64,000 bases of DNA from an uncultured Aquimarina sp. (GTDB lineage: Bacteria > Bacteroidota > Bacteroidia > Flavobacteriales > Flavobacteriaceae). This document shows, piece after piece, positions 8,820 to 17,390 of the stretch. How positions within the stretch are numbered: the first letter of the stretch is position 1; every line of letters begins with the position of its first letter. Where the stretch lies: NCBI RefSeq assembly GCF_947496855.1, contig NZ_CANMED010000001.1, forward strand, positions 62,001-126,000, written 5' to 3'. The notes beneath the pieces were generated by a model. It was not told where the DNA came from, ran no database searches, and saw nothing but the letters and a program-made list of their open reading frames with translations. A program made the position numbers and the translations under genes.

Positions 8820-10481
8820 TTGCTTAGAAGTCTTTCAATAAAAAACTTCGCCTTAATTGAACAGCTACAGGTTTCATTTGATGCCGGTTTGATTACAATT
8901 ACTGGAGAAACAGGAGCGGGTAAATCCTTGCTATTAGGTGCTTTGGGTCTTTTACTAGGTAAAAGAGCGGATCTTAGTAGTGTAAAAGATAATTCTGTAA
9001 AATGTAGTATTGAAGGTGTTTTTGATATAAAAAAATATGATCTAAAATCACTTTTCGAAGAAGAGGATTTAGATTATGAAACAGAGACGATCATTAGAAG
9101 AGAAATCTTACCTTCTGGAAAATCCAGAGCATTCATTAATGATACACCAGTTACCTTACATTCTCTAAATAGATTAGGGCTTCATTTAATTGATATTCAT
9201 AGTCAACATCAAACATTAGAGGTGACTACTAATGATTTTCAATTTAATGTATTAGATGCGCTGTCAGAATCTAATAGAGAGATACAATCTTATAAGCGTG
9301 GTTTATCATTATTAAAGCAAAAAGAAAAAGAAGAAAAAGTCCTACTGGATAGTCAACAAGAATTGACTAAAGAACATGATTATAATTCTTTTCTACTGAA
9401 TGAGCTAGAAGAAGCAAAGCTTAAACCTGGAGAGTTATTGGAACTAGAAGAACGTTATGAGACACTTATTAATATTGAAGAAATACAGGAACGATTATCC
9501 GGTTCTGTATCTTTAGTTTCTTCCGAAGAGGTTGGAGTTTCCGATCTTCTGAATACTATAAAAACTAATATTTCTAAAGTAGCTCCATATTCTGGAGCAT
9601 TAAAAGAGCTATCAGATAGAATTCAGAGTGTATACATCGAGTTAGAAGATATTAATGATTCATTACAGAATGAGTTGGAGCGATTAGAAGCGGATCCTAA
9701 ACAATTAGAAGAAGTTGGTCAAAGATTACAGATGATTCATAACCTTCAGACTAAACATACCGTGTCATCGGTAGAGGAACTTATAAAAATTAAAGAAGAG
9801 CTTCAGGAAAAAGTATCAAAAACAGAATCTCTTACAGGAGATATTGAAAATGCAAGAAAAGAGATAGAGACAACAAAAGCACAATTAGATGAGGTTGCTA
9901 TCAAAATTCATAAGAAAAGGACGAAAGCGTTACCAAAATTAGTAACAGAATTAGAAGATATTCTAAAAGCATTAGGCATGGTTAATGCCAGTTTTAAAAC
10001 GTCATTGACATTGCAAGAAAAGTATTTTTCTAATGGGAAAGAAGTATTAGAGTTTTTGTTCTCGGCAAATAAAGGAGGATCTTTTGGAGAATTAAAGAAA
10101 GTGGCTTCTGGTGGAGAACTTTCTAGAATCATGATAGGTATAAAAGCTATACTTTCAAGATATACGCAATTACCGACAATTATTTTTGATGAAATAGACA
10201 CCGGAGTTTCTGGTGAGGTAGCGCATAAGATGGCAGATTTGATGATGACTATGAGTAAAAACTTACAGGTTTTTAGTATCACCCATCTACCACAGATAGC
10301 TGCTAACGGGCAGAGTCAGTACAAAGTTTTTAAAGAAGACATAAACAATACTACGGTTACAAGATTGAAGTTGTTAAGTGAAGAGGATAGAATTCGAGAA
10401 ATTGCAGAAATGATAGGAGGTAAAAATATTTCTGATTCAGCTTTGACTCACGCAAAATCCTTATTATATGATCGAAACTAA
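8820..10481 (+). CDS. recN: DNA repair protein RecN
   Basis: A 553-residue SMC-like ATPase acting in recombinational repair of double-strand breaks. The N-terminal ATPase half has Walker A GETGAGKS at 29-36, the centre is a long coiled coil (about 150-390), and the C-terminal half holds the signature SGGELSR (about 430) and Walker B IIFDEIDTG. The start is TTG at 8820: the product then begins LRSLSIKNFALIEQL, exactly where RecN proteins begin, and no ATG lies upstream in frame. TATCTTTTG overlaps the start codon, so the mRNA leader may be very short. Last gene of the bamD run. Confidence 0.95.
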   Translation: MLRSLSIKNFALIEQLQVSFDAGLITITGETGAGKSLLLGALGLLLGKRADLSSVKDNSVKCSIEGVFDIKKYDLKSLFEEEDLDYETETIIRREILPSGKSRAFINDTPVTLHSLNRLGLHLIDIHSQHQTLEVTTNDFQFNVLDALSESNREIQSYKRGLSLLKQKEKEEKVLLDSQQELTKEHDYNSFLLNELEEAKLKPGELLELEERYETLINIEEIQERLSGSVSLVSSEEVGVSDLLNTIKTNISKVAPYSGALKELSDRIQSVYIELEDINDSLQNELERLEADPKQLEEVGQRLQMIHNLQTKHTVSSVEELIKIKEELQEKVSKTESLTGDIENARKEIETTKAQLDEVAIKIHKKRTKALPKLVTELEDILKALGMVNASFKTSLTLQEKYFSNGKEVLEFLFSANKGGSFGELKKVASGGELSRIMIGIKAILSRYTQLPTIIFDEIDTGVSGEVAHKMADLMMTMSKNLQVFSITHLPQIAANGQSQYKVFKEDINNTTVTRLKLLSEEDRIREIAEMIGGKNISDSALTHAKSLLYDRN

Positions 10482-10554
10482 AGCTGTTATGGTATAGGTT
10501 TAGGTCGTTTTGTTATCTTTACAATTCATTAAATCATTTATAATTTACTATTAA

Positions 10555-11373
10555 ATGTCATACAATTTATTAAAAGGTAAAAGAGGTATAATTTTCGGTG
10601 CACTTGATGAAAATTCAATAGCTTGGAAAACAGCAGAACGTGTTTTTGAAGAAGGAGGTACTTTTGTGCTTACTAACGCTCCCGTAGCAATGCGTATGGG
10701 AACTATTAAGGAGCTAGCAGAAAAAACAAATTCTCAAATCATACCAGCTGATGCAACCTCTTTAGAAGATCTAGAAAATCTTGTTGAGAAATCAGTGGAG
10801 ATATTAGGTGGAAAGCTCGATTTTGTTCTGCATTCTATAGGAATGTCAGTTAATGTTAGAAAAGGTCGTCATTATACGGACTTAAATTATGATTGGAGTG
10901 AAAAGGGGTGGGATGTTTCTGCACTTTCTTTTCATAAAACAATGCAGACCTTATTTAAAAAAGAAGCAATGAATGAGTGGGGTAGTATTGTTGCTCTTAC
11001 TTATATGGCTGCTCAGCGAGTATTTCCTGATTATAATGATATGGCGGATAATAAGGCATATCTCGAATCCATAGCTCGTAGTTTTGGCTATTTCTTTGGG
11101 CGTGATAAGAAAGTTAGAGTGAATACTATTTCTCAATCTCCGACAGCTACAACTGCAGGAAAGGGAGTAAAAGGATTTGATGGATTTATCGAATATGCGG
11201 ATAAAATGTCTCCATTGGGTAATGCTTCGGCAGACGATTGTGCAGATTATACCATCACATTGTTTTCGGATTTAACCAAAAAAGTAACACTACAAAATTT
11301 ATATCACGATGGAGGATTCTCTAATATGGGAGTTAGTCAGATGGTTATGGAAAAGTTTGTGGACGAACAATAA
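10555..11373 (+). CDS. fabI: Enoyl-[acyl-carrier-protein] reductase (FabI type)
   Basis: A 272-residue NAD(H)-dependent short-chain reductase for the last step of each fatty acid elongation cycle. The N-terminus shows the FabI form of the cofactor site (GKRGIIFGALDENSIAW) in place of the classical TGxxxGIG. The catalytic Tyr-x6-Lys pair appears as YNDMADNK, preceded by the second conserved Tyr in LTYMAAQ. A VNTISQSPTATTAGKG substrate-loop segment follows. It has its own 73 bp upstream gap and ends in a strong hairpin terminator, so it is probably monocistronic. The target class of triclosan-like inhibitors. Confidence 0.93.
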   Translation: MSYNLLKGKRGIIFGALDENSIAWKTAERVFEEGGTFVLTNAPVAMRMGTIKELAEKTNSQIIPADATSLEDLENLVEKSVEILGGKLDFVLHSIGMSVNVRKGRHYTDLNYDWSEKGWDVSALSFHKTMQTLFKKEAMNEWGSIVALTYMAAQRVFPDYNDMADNKAYLESIARSFGYFFGRDKKVRVNTISQSPTATTAGKGVKGFDGFIEYADKMSPLGNASADDCADYTITLFSDLTKKVTLQNLYHDGGFSNMGVSQMVMEKFVDEQ

Positions 11374-11396
11374 TATTAAACATAAATATATCTTAT

Positions 11397-11427
11397 AAAA
11401 GCTCAATTCTCGCAGAGTTGAGCTTTT
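11397..11427 (+). terminator. Rho-independent-type terminator after fabI
   Basis: AAAAGCTCAA at 11397-11406 pairs perfectly with TTGAGCTTTT at 11418-11427, with an additional CTC/GAG pair in the loop, 24 bp after the fabI stop. A short T-run is part of the right arm. It also shows that the glycosyltransferase frame, open from here, must start further downstream. Confidence 0.75.
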
Positions 11428-11504
11428 ATCATTTTAATGCGACTATTTCTTTAGAAGGAATTAAAATCCTATCGTCAATCGATGTTAGGGTTCTTTCGTT
11501 TATT

Positions 11505-11512
11505 TACCTTTG
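11505..11512 (+). promoter_or_regulatory. -7 box TACCTTTG next to the glycosyltransferase start
   Basis: A perfect TAnnTTTG box ending only 4 bp before the ATG at 11517. Because transcription starts about 4-8 bp after this box, the message would have almost no leader. No clear -33 element is seen. Confidence 0.45.
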
Positions 11513-11516
11513 CTCT

Positions 11517-12521
11517 ATGAATGTTTATTTTTCTTTTATCATTCCCGTATTTAATAGACCTAACGAAATACAGGAGTTATTAAATAGTATGATCTCGCTG
11601 GATTATGATAAGACTTATGAGATAGTAATTATAGAAGACGGTTCATCTGAAACATCGGAAGATGTTATTAAAGAGTATAGGAGTAGACTGAATATTAGTT
11701 ATTATAAAAAGCTTAATACAGGTCCTGGAGATTCTCGTAACTACGGTATGGGTAAGGCAAAAGGAAATTACTTTCTGATTTTGGATAGTGATGTGTTATT
11801 GCCTCCAGATTATCTGAATAAGGTAGAAGATTTCTTATCAATAAACTTTGTTCATTGTTTTGGAGGTCCAGATGATGCGCATAAGGATTTTTCTGATTTG
11901 CAGAAAGCTATAAGTTTTAGTATGACTTCATATCTCACCACTGGTGGTATTAGAGGAAGAAAGAATACGTTAGGTAAATTTCAACCTCGAAGTTTTAATA
12001 TGGGGATATCTAAAGAAGCTTTTGAGACATCTAAAGGTTTTGGGAATATTCATCCTGGTGAAGATCCTGATCTTACTATTAGACTTTGGAAACTTGGTTA
12101 TAAAACGGCATTGATACCCAATGCTAAAGTTTTTCATAAACGAAGAATTTCTTGGAATAAATTTTATATACAAGTTAACAAATTTGGATTAGTAAGACCG
12201 ATTCTTAATTTATGGCATCCTGAGACATCTAAAATTACGTATTGGTTTCCTACTTTGTTTATGGTATATACATTGTTTTCCATTGTTGCTACTTTTGTTG
12301 GATATTGGTATTTTCTAGCGTTATGTATGTTGTATTTTATTGTTGTTTTTCTAAGTGCTTCAATAAATTACAATAGTTTAAATATTGGTATTCAGTCTGT
12401 TATAGCTGTATTTGTTCAATTTTATGGATATGGGAAAGGATTCCTAAAATCTTATTATTATATTCATCTATTGAAAAAAGTTCCAGAACAACAATTTAAG
12501 AAGTTGTTTTTTTCAAAGTAA
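11517..12521 (+). CDS. Family 2 (GT-A) glycosyltransferase, membrane-anchored
   Basis: A 334-residue GT-A fold enzyme. The frame is open from inside the fabI terminator, but homology starts at ATG 11517 (MNVYFSFIIPVFNRPNE), right after a -7 box. GT2 features are SFIIPVFNRP at the start, IEDGSSE (about 40), the metal-binding DSDVLLPPDY (DxD) near 95, and a GEDPDLTIRLWK motif near 182, the ED of the catalytic base. Two or three hydrophobic segments near the C-terminus (about 245-310) suggest attachment to the inner membrane. Acceptor and sugar are unknown; roles in surface polysaccharide or glycolipid synthesis are typical. Its stop overlaps the next start by one base. Confidence 0.85.
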   Translation: MNVYFSFIIPVFNRPNEIQELLNSMISLDYDKTYEIVIIEDGSSETSEDVIKEYRSRLNISYYKKLNTGPGDSRNYGMGKAKGNYFLILDSDVLLPPDYLNKVEDFLSINFVHCFGGPDDAHKDFSDLQKAISFSMTSYLTTGGIRGRKNTLGKFQPRSFNMGISKEAFETSKGFGNIHPGEDPDLTIRLWKLGYKTALIPNAKVFHKRRISWNKFYIQVNKFGLVRPILNLWHPETSKITYWFPTLFMVYTLFSIVATFVGYWYFLALCMLYFIVVFLSASINYNSLNIGIQSVIAVFVQFYGYGKGFLKSYYYIHLLKKVPEQQFKKLFFSK

Positions 12522-13489
12522 TGCCTATGTCTAAAAATAAATTGAGTAGATTTTCTTTAAAAAGGAATAATGTCAAAACATTTCTGTTTTTTTTGGCATT
12601 TACCTCTGTTTTATGGGTTTTTATACAATTTTCTAAAAACTATACCCAAGAAGTAGCGTTTGATGTTCAGTATACCAATTTACCAGATGATAGAATTTTA
12701 GATGAGAATAGTGATCAAAATCTGAAACTAACACTCAATGGTAATGGTTTTAGATTGATAAACTATACTTGGAGGAAGCCTTCATTAAAATTTGATATTA
12801 CAAATGCTATAGAGGCTAATGAAGAAAACGATTATTATTTTTATTTAGGAGAAGCAAATCAATCTTTAAAAGATAAATTAAATTTTAAAGGTAGAGTGCT
12901 TTCTGTTCAAAAGGATACCTTAAAAGTGACATTGGATATTAATTTAAAGAAGAAAATTCCAATACGATTAACAAAAGAAATTGAATACGCTCCTGGATAT
13001 GGTAGTGATGAAGGAGTTGTTCTTTCTCCGGATTCAATTATGATTAGTGGTCCTAAAAGAATTATAGATACAATATATCAAGTCACGACCGAAAACCTTA
13101 AGCTTGATGGGGTAAATACAGATTATAAGAAAATATTGTCAATTAAAATTGATGGTCTACCTCCAAGAATTCAAGTAATTCCAAAAGAAGTAGAAGCAAA
13201 TATTGTAGTTAGTAAATTCACAGAAGGAAGTCAGGAAATCCCAATAACATTAATGAATGTTCCGGATGGTAAGGAGGTTAAGATCTTTCCTAAAGAAGTA
13301 AGAGTAGTCTATAGAGTTGGGCTAGATAAGTATAATGAAATCAATCAGAGGGATTTTAAGGTCATGGCAGATTATAATAAATTGGCAGAGGATAGTTCCT
13401 TCCTAATTTTAGAATTAATGGATATGCCACTATCAATTCATGATGTGCGGTTACAAGACAAGCAAGTACAATTTGTAATTCTAAATTGA
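12521..13489 (+). CDS. YbbR/CdaR-like domain protein
   Basis: A 322-residue protein with a single N-terminal membrane anchor (about 20-37) and a periplasmic region of beta-rich YbbR-type repeats, for example VAFDVQYTNLPDDRIL and a later IPITLMNVPDGKEV unit. In Firmicutes the YbbR protein CdaR regulates the diadenylate cyclase CdaA; in Bacteroidota the partner is not established, and no cyclase gene is in this window. It overlaps the glycosyltransferase by one base (TAATG) and coaE by four, so the three genes form one translationally coupled unit. The same YbbR-coaE neighbourhood occurs in other flavobacteria as I recall it. Confidence 0.75.
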   Translation: MPMSKNKLSRFSLKRNNVKTFLFFLAFTSVLWVFIQFSKNYTQEVAFDVQYTNLPDDRILDENSDQNLKLTLNGNGFRLINYTWRKPSLKFDITNAIEANEENDYYFYLGEANQSLKDKLNFKGRVLSVQKDTLKVTLDINLKKKIPIRLTKEIEYAPGYGSDEGVVLSPDSIMISGPKRIIDTIYQVTTENLKLDGVNTDYKKILSIKIDGLPPRIQVIPKEVEANIVVSKFTEGSQEIPITLMNVPDGKEVKIFPKEVRVVYRVGLDKYNEINQRDFKVMADYNKLAEDSSFLILELMDMPLSIHDVRLQDKQVQFVILN

Positions 13490-14070
13490 AGGTGAAAGTA
13501 ATAGGACTTACAGGAGGAATAGGAAGCGGAAAATCGACTGTGGCAAAGATGTTTGCGAAGTTCGGAGCACCTATTTATATTGCAGATGATGAAGCCAAAA
13601 AATTGATGAATGAAGATGTTGGTGTGAAGAAGCAGATTATAGATCTGTTAGGCTTGAATTCATATACTGAAGAAGGATTAAATCGCTCCTTTATTGCAGA
13701 TAAAGTTTTTAATAATAAAGAACTTCTAGAAAAACTCAATGCTATAGTACATCCAGCAGTGGCTGCTCATTTTACTAAGTGGAAGAATGACCAAAAGTCT
13801 GTGTACGTAATAAAAGAAGCAGCCATATTATTTGAAAATGGAGGTTACAAACAATGTGATTATACGGTTCTAGTAACTGCTCCTGAAAAAACAAGAATTG
13901 ATAGAGTTTTAAAAAGGGATAATACTACAAAATCAGCAGTTATTGCCAGACTAAATAACCAATGGAAGGACTCCGAAAAGATTCCATTAGCAGATTATGT
14001 TGTTATTAATACGAATTTAGAAGAAACTTGGCTTCAAATTGAAAAAATCCATAATAAACTCACCCTTTAA
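13486..14070 (+). CDS. coaE: Dephospho-CoA kinase
   Basis: A 194-residue P-loop kinase that phosphorylates the 3'-hydroxyl of dephospho-CoA to complete coenzyme A. The P-loop is GGIGSGKST at residues 10-18, followed by the substrate-binding region FGAPIYIADDEAKKLM, a conserved HP pair (IVHPAV) and the lid region with RVLKRD. The start is TTG at 13486, overlapping the preceding stop codon by 4 bp; a GTG at 13492 is the alternative and would shorten the protein by two residues. The length fits CoaE. Coupled to the YbbR-like gene. Confidence 0.93.
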   Translation: MKVKVIGLTGGIGSGKSTVAKMFAKFGAPIYIADDEAKKLMNEDVGVKKQIIDLLGLNSYTEEGLNRSFIADKVFNNKELLEKLNAIVHPAVAAHFTKWKNDQKSVYVIKEAAILFENGGYKQCDYTVLVTAPEKTRIDRVLKRDNTTKSAVIARLNNQWKDSEKIPLADYVVINTNLEETWLQIEKIHNKLTL

Positions 14071-14142
14071 TTGTATTATTTTTTCGATCTTTCATTTTGT
14101 TAACATTTGGTTAAACCCTAAAGTAGCTAAATGTTAAAGTCT

Positions 14143-14150
14143 TACTTTTG
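14143..14150 (+). promoter_or_regulatory. -7 box TACTTTTG next to the histidine kinase start
   Basis: A perfect TAnnTTTG box ending 4 bp before the kinase ATG at 14155. The predicted transcription start falls on or beside the start codon, suggesting a leaderless or nearly leaderless mRNA. No convincing -33 element lies 17-21 bp upstream. Confidence 0.5.
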
Positions 14151-14154
14151 ACCT

Positions 14155-15723
14155 ATGAATAAAAGGTTATTCGCATTGCTGATCCTTCTGATGAGTTTAT
14201 CATTAATCGGTATTATTTTTGTTCAGGGATATTGGATTCAGAATACAGTAGAGAATAACAGGGAACAGTTTTCTTTTAATGCAAAGCAAATATTGATTTC
14301 TGTATCTAATAAGATTGAGTATAGGGAGTTTGAAGAAATGTATTATCCATTACAGGAGATTTTAGATAGTATTAAAGAACCTGATAATAAAACAATACAG
14401 CAGCTTTTAGATATAGGTTTTGATAAAGGATCATTTGCTTTTGGAGATGGTGTTCTGGAAGAAGATTCTAAATTGTTTTCTTCTTTTATAGACTTTAATA
14501 TTGATACTGTTAGGTTAAAGGATATACTAAATCGGAATGCAGAATTAGTAGAAGACAAGGAAGAAAGTTATCAAACAAGACAAAGATCTAAGTCAAAGTT
14601 AGATAGATTGAGTGCTCTTACTGATTTGCATAGGCGTGATTATGAAATTGTTATTGATCAACTTGCGAATTTTATCCCTATACATCGTAGGGTGAAAAAA
14701 GAAGAAGTTGAGAGATTACTCAAAAAAGAATTAGCTGAGCGAGATATGAAGGTTGATTTCGAGTATGCAATATACAGTAATGCTTTGTCTACTCGAGTAC
14801 GTTCTGATGATTTTAGTGCAAATGAAAGTGATGGGAATACTTTTGCTGTACCTCTTTTTGTTAATAACGAAGATGGATCGAGTCTGTATCAGTTATATGT
14901 GAACTTTACAGGTAAGAATAGATACATATTATCGACTATAAAGGGAATGGCAATTTTGTCGATAATTTTTACGTTGGTTATTGTGGTGGCGTATTCAAGT
15001 GCTTTGTCTCAATTATTACAACAAAGACAGATATCGCAAATAAAGACGGATTTCATCAATAATATGACCCATGAGCTTAAAACACCAATTGCAACAATTA
15101 ATCTTGCGTTAGATGCTGTTAAAAATCCTAAAATAGCAGATGATCAAGAAAAAGTGAATCGCTATTTGACTATGATTCGGGAAGAGAATAAGAGAATGCT
15201 TATACAGGTAGAAAATGTTTTGAGGATATCTCAACTTGAAAAAAATGAGTTAAATATCAAGAAAGAGCGTTTAGAATTACATGATATAGTAGAAGATGCA
15301 ATAACACATATTTCGTTAATTGTAGAAGATAGAAAAGGTTATGTAAAGACGCATTTAGGAGCACTTAAATCTAGTGTATTGGCCAATGATAGTCATATGA
15401 CTAATGTAATAGTTAATGTATTGGACAACGCAATAAAATACTCGGAAGGTGAACCTAAAATTGATATATATACAGAAAATGTAAAAAATAGTATTGTTTT
15501 AAAAATACGTGACCAAGGGGTTGGAATGAGCAAAGTAGCTCAGAAAAAGATTTTCGAGAAGTTCTTTAGAGAACATACCGGAGATTTACATAATGTAAAA
15601 GGTCACGGACTGGGGTTAACATACGTAAAAAGAATTATAGACGACCATCATGGTCAAATATGGGTGGAGAGCGAACGGGGAAAAGGCTCCACATTTATTA
15701 CTAAATTACCGTTAATATCTTAA
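14155..15723 (+). CDS. Sensor histidine kinase (RprX-like)
   Basis: A 522-residue membrane sensor kinase. TM1 (about 4-26) and TM2 (about 265-288) bracket a periplasmic sensor region of some 240 residues. The cytoplasmic part has the H-box NNMTHELKTP with phospho-accepting His306, then N-box DNAIKYS, G1 DQGVGM, F-box and G2 GHGLGLTYVK. The layout and the partner resemble RprX/RprY of Bacteroides; the signal is unknown. The response regulator gene starts 3 bp after its stop, so the two are one operon. Promoter spacing suggests a leaderless message. Confidence 0.92.
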   Translation: MNKRLFALLILLMSLSLIGIIFVQGYWIQNTVENNREQFSFNAKQILISVSNKIEYREFEEMYYPLQEILDSIKEPDNKTIQQLLDIGFDKGSFAFGDGVLEEDSKLFSSFIDFNIDTVRLKDILNRNAELVEDKEESYQTRQRSKSKLDRLSALTDLHRRDYEIVIDQLANFIPIHRRVKKEEVERLLKKELAERDMKVDFEYAIYSNALSTRVRSDDFSANESDGNTFAVPLFVNNEDGSSLYQLYVNFTGKNRYILSTIKGMAILSIIFTLVIVVAYSSALSQLLQQRQISQIKTDFINNMTHELKTPIATINLALDAVKNPKIADDQEKVNRYLTMIREENKRMLIQVENVLRISQLEKNELNIKKERLELHDIVEDAITHISLIVEDRKGYVKTHLGALKSSVLANDSHMTNVIVNVLDNAIKYSEGEPKIDIYTENVKNSIVLKIRDQGVGMSKVAQKKIFEKFFREHTGDLHNVKGHGLGLTYVKRIIDDHHGQIWVESERGKGSTFITKLPLIS

Positions 15724-15726
15724 AAT

Positions 15727-16440
15727 ATGGAAACAGAGAACAAAAAGATTTTGCTTGTTGAAGATGATCCCAATTTTGGAACAGTACTAAAGGATTATCT
15801 TATTATGAATGATTATGATGTTGTGCATGCTAAAAATGGGATGGAAGGCTTCGAAAAATTCAAAAAGGATGATTACGATATGTGTATCCTAGATGTAATG
15901 ATGCCTTACAAGGATGGATTTACGTTAGCAAAAGAAATTAGGGATAAGAATGAGGAAGTTCCTATCATATTCTTAACGGCAAAAGCTATGAAGGAAGATG
16001 TGCTTAAAGGGTATAAGGTAGGAGCAGATGATTATCTTAACAAGCCATTTGATAGCGAAGTCTTATTGATGAAAATACAGGCAATCATGCAACGTAAGAG
16101 TACAGAATCTGTTGCAGATAGCAAACAATTTGAATTTAAAATAGGAGGATTCCATCTTAATTCTAAACTTAGATTTCTAACATTTAGAGAAGAAGATCCT
16201 ATAAAATTATCTCCTAAGGAGAACGAATTATTGCGTCTATTAGCATTACATCTTAATGATCTTATGCCAAGAGAACTAGCATTAACCAAAATATGGAGAG
16301 ATGATAATTATTTTACTTCTCGAAGTATGGATGTGTATATTGCTAAACTTAGGAAGTATTTAAAGAAAGATGAAAATGTGGAAATTCTAAATATCCACGG
16401 AGAAGGATTTAGACTTGTGGTAAGAAATGACGAATCTTAG
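15727..16440 (+). CDS. OmpR/PhoB-family response regulator (RprY-like)
   Basis: A 237-residue two-domain regulator. The receiver domain (1-120) shows the acidic pair Asp13-Asp14 (VEDD), phospho-acceptor Asp56 in LDVMMP, a conserved Thr in FLTAK and Lys in LNKPFD. The C-terminal winged-helix domain (about 135-235) contains LSPKENELLRLL and SRSMDVYIAKLRKYL, typical of OmpR-type DNA binding. It directly follows its kinase and is followed by a hairpin terminator. The target genes are not evident here. Confidence 0.94.
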   Translation: METENKKILLVEDDPNFGTVLKDYLIMNDYDVVHAKNGMEGFEKFKKDDYDMCILDVMMPYKDGFTLAKEIRDKNEEVPIIFLTAKAMKEDVLKGYKVGADDYLNKPFDSEVLLMKIQAIMQRKSTESVADSKQFEFKIGGFHLNSKLRFLTFREEDPIKLSPKENELLRLLALHLNDLMPRELALTKIWRDDNYFTSRSMDVYIAKLRKYLKKDENVEILNIHGEGFRLVVRNDES

Positions 16441-16467
16441 GTAACAAACGGTAACTAATTATATATA

Positions 16468-16500
16468 AAATCGCTACGAGTTGCTCATAGCGATTTTTTT
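16468..16500. terminator. Bidirectional terminator between response regulator and miaA
   Basis: AATCGCTACGAG pairs with CTCATAGCGATT around a TTG loop with one C-A mismatch; T-runs follow on both strands. The hairpin lies downstream of the response regulator (+) and contains the miaA stop codon on the opposite strand (16485-16487), so it can end both convergent messages. Confidence 0.7.
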
Positions 16501-17390
16501 GTAATATATGATAGTATTGATTTAATACTGTATTGATAATCAAACCATTGTATCTCCAAATCTTTTTTAAACCAAGTAAGTTGTCTCTTAGCAAAACGTC
16601 TGGTGTTTTTTTTGATTTCAGAAATAGCAAAGTCTAGATCCCAAGTATCTTCTATGAAATGGAATATTTCTTTATATCCTACGGTGTTTAATGCGTTTAA
16701 GGATTTATATGGGTATAAACCCTTTACTTCATCCAGTAGCCCTCCTTTAATCATTATGTCGACCCTTTCATTTATTCTGTCATATATAATTGACCTTTCT
16801 GCAGTAATGCCTATTTTAATAATATGAAACGGACGCTTTTTTGGAGTTTTAGTAATAAATGAAGAATAAGGTTTACCACTACTGATACAGACTTCTAAAG
16901 CTCTCATAACCCGATGTGTATTCTGGATGTCTACTTTTTCGAAATATACAGGGTCTGCTATTTTCAATTGCTGTTGTAAGCTTTCTAATCCCTCAGTATC
17001 ATATTGTTTCTTTAGAGCATTTCTGACATCTTCGGATATTTCAGGAAAACTATCCAATCCTTTGGTTATAGCATCTACATATAACCCAGAACCACCTACT
17101 AAGATCACAAATTCATTTTTCGTAAAAAGCTTGTTCATTGTATCTAAAGCATCTTTTTCAAAATCACCTACAGAATAATATTCTTCTATACTTTTATGCT
17201 GAATAAAATGATGTTTGGCTTGTTCTAGTTCATTAGAGCTTGGAACAGCGGTGCCAATGGACATTTCTTTATAAAATTGTCTACTATCTGCAGAAACAAT
17301 TTCACATTTTAGATGCTTAGCTAGTTGGATACTTAAGCTAGTTTTTCCTATTGCTGTAGGACCTACAATTACGATTAGCGTATTATTCAT
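16485..17390 (-). CDS. miaA: tRNA dimethylallyltransferase
   Basis: A 301-residue enzyme transferring a dimethylallyl group to N6 of A37 in tRNAs that read UNN codons. Diagnostic features are the P-loop GPTAIGKTS at 10-18, ISADSRQFYKEM-type substrate binding at about 33-44 (VSADSRQFY), GGSGLY, and the NTHRVMRALE segment. The C-terminal ARRQLTWF equivalent reads AKRQLTWF, the usual MiaA tRNA-binding signature. The start overlaps the end of the upstream channel gene by 8 bp, so both belong to one minus-strand message. The stop codon lies inside a terminator hairpin. Confidence 0.95.
   Translation of the reverse strand: MNNTLIVIVGPTAIGKTSLSIQLAKHLKCEIVSADSRQFYKEMSIGTAVPSSNELEQAKHHFIQHKSIEEYYSVGDFEKDALDTMNKLFTKNEFVILVGGSGLYVDAITKGLDSFPEISEDVRNALKKQYDTEGLESLQQQLKIADPVYFEKVDIQNTHRVMRALEVCISSGKPYSSFITKTPKKRPFHIIKIGITAERSIIYDRINERVDIMIKGGLLDEVKGLYPYKSLNALNTVGYKEIFHFIEDTWDLDFAISEIKKNTRRFAKRQLTWFKKDLEIQWFDYQYSIKSILSYITKKSL

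Noticed and set aside
9908..10282. 124-codon minus-strand open frame within recN
   Set aside because: It is antisense to the conserved RecN ATPase part and merely reflects codon bias of the real gene.
11418..11516. Upstream extension of the glycosyltransferase
   Set aside because: The 33 extra codons begin inside the fabI terminator and show no GT2 homology; the ATG at 11517 follows a -7 box and starts the family domain.
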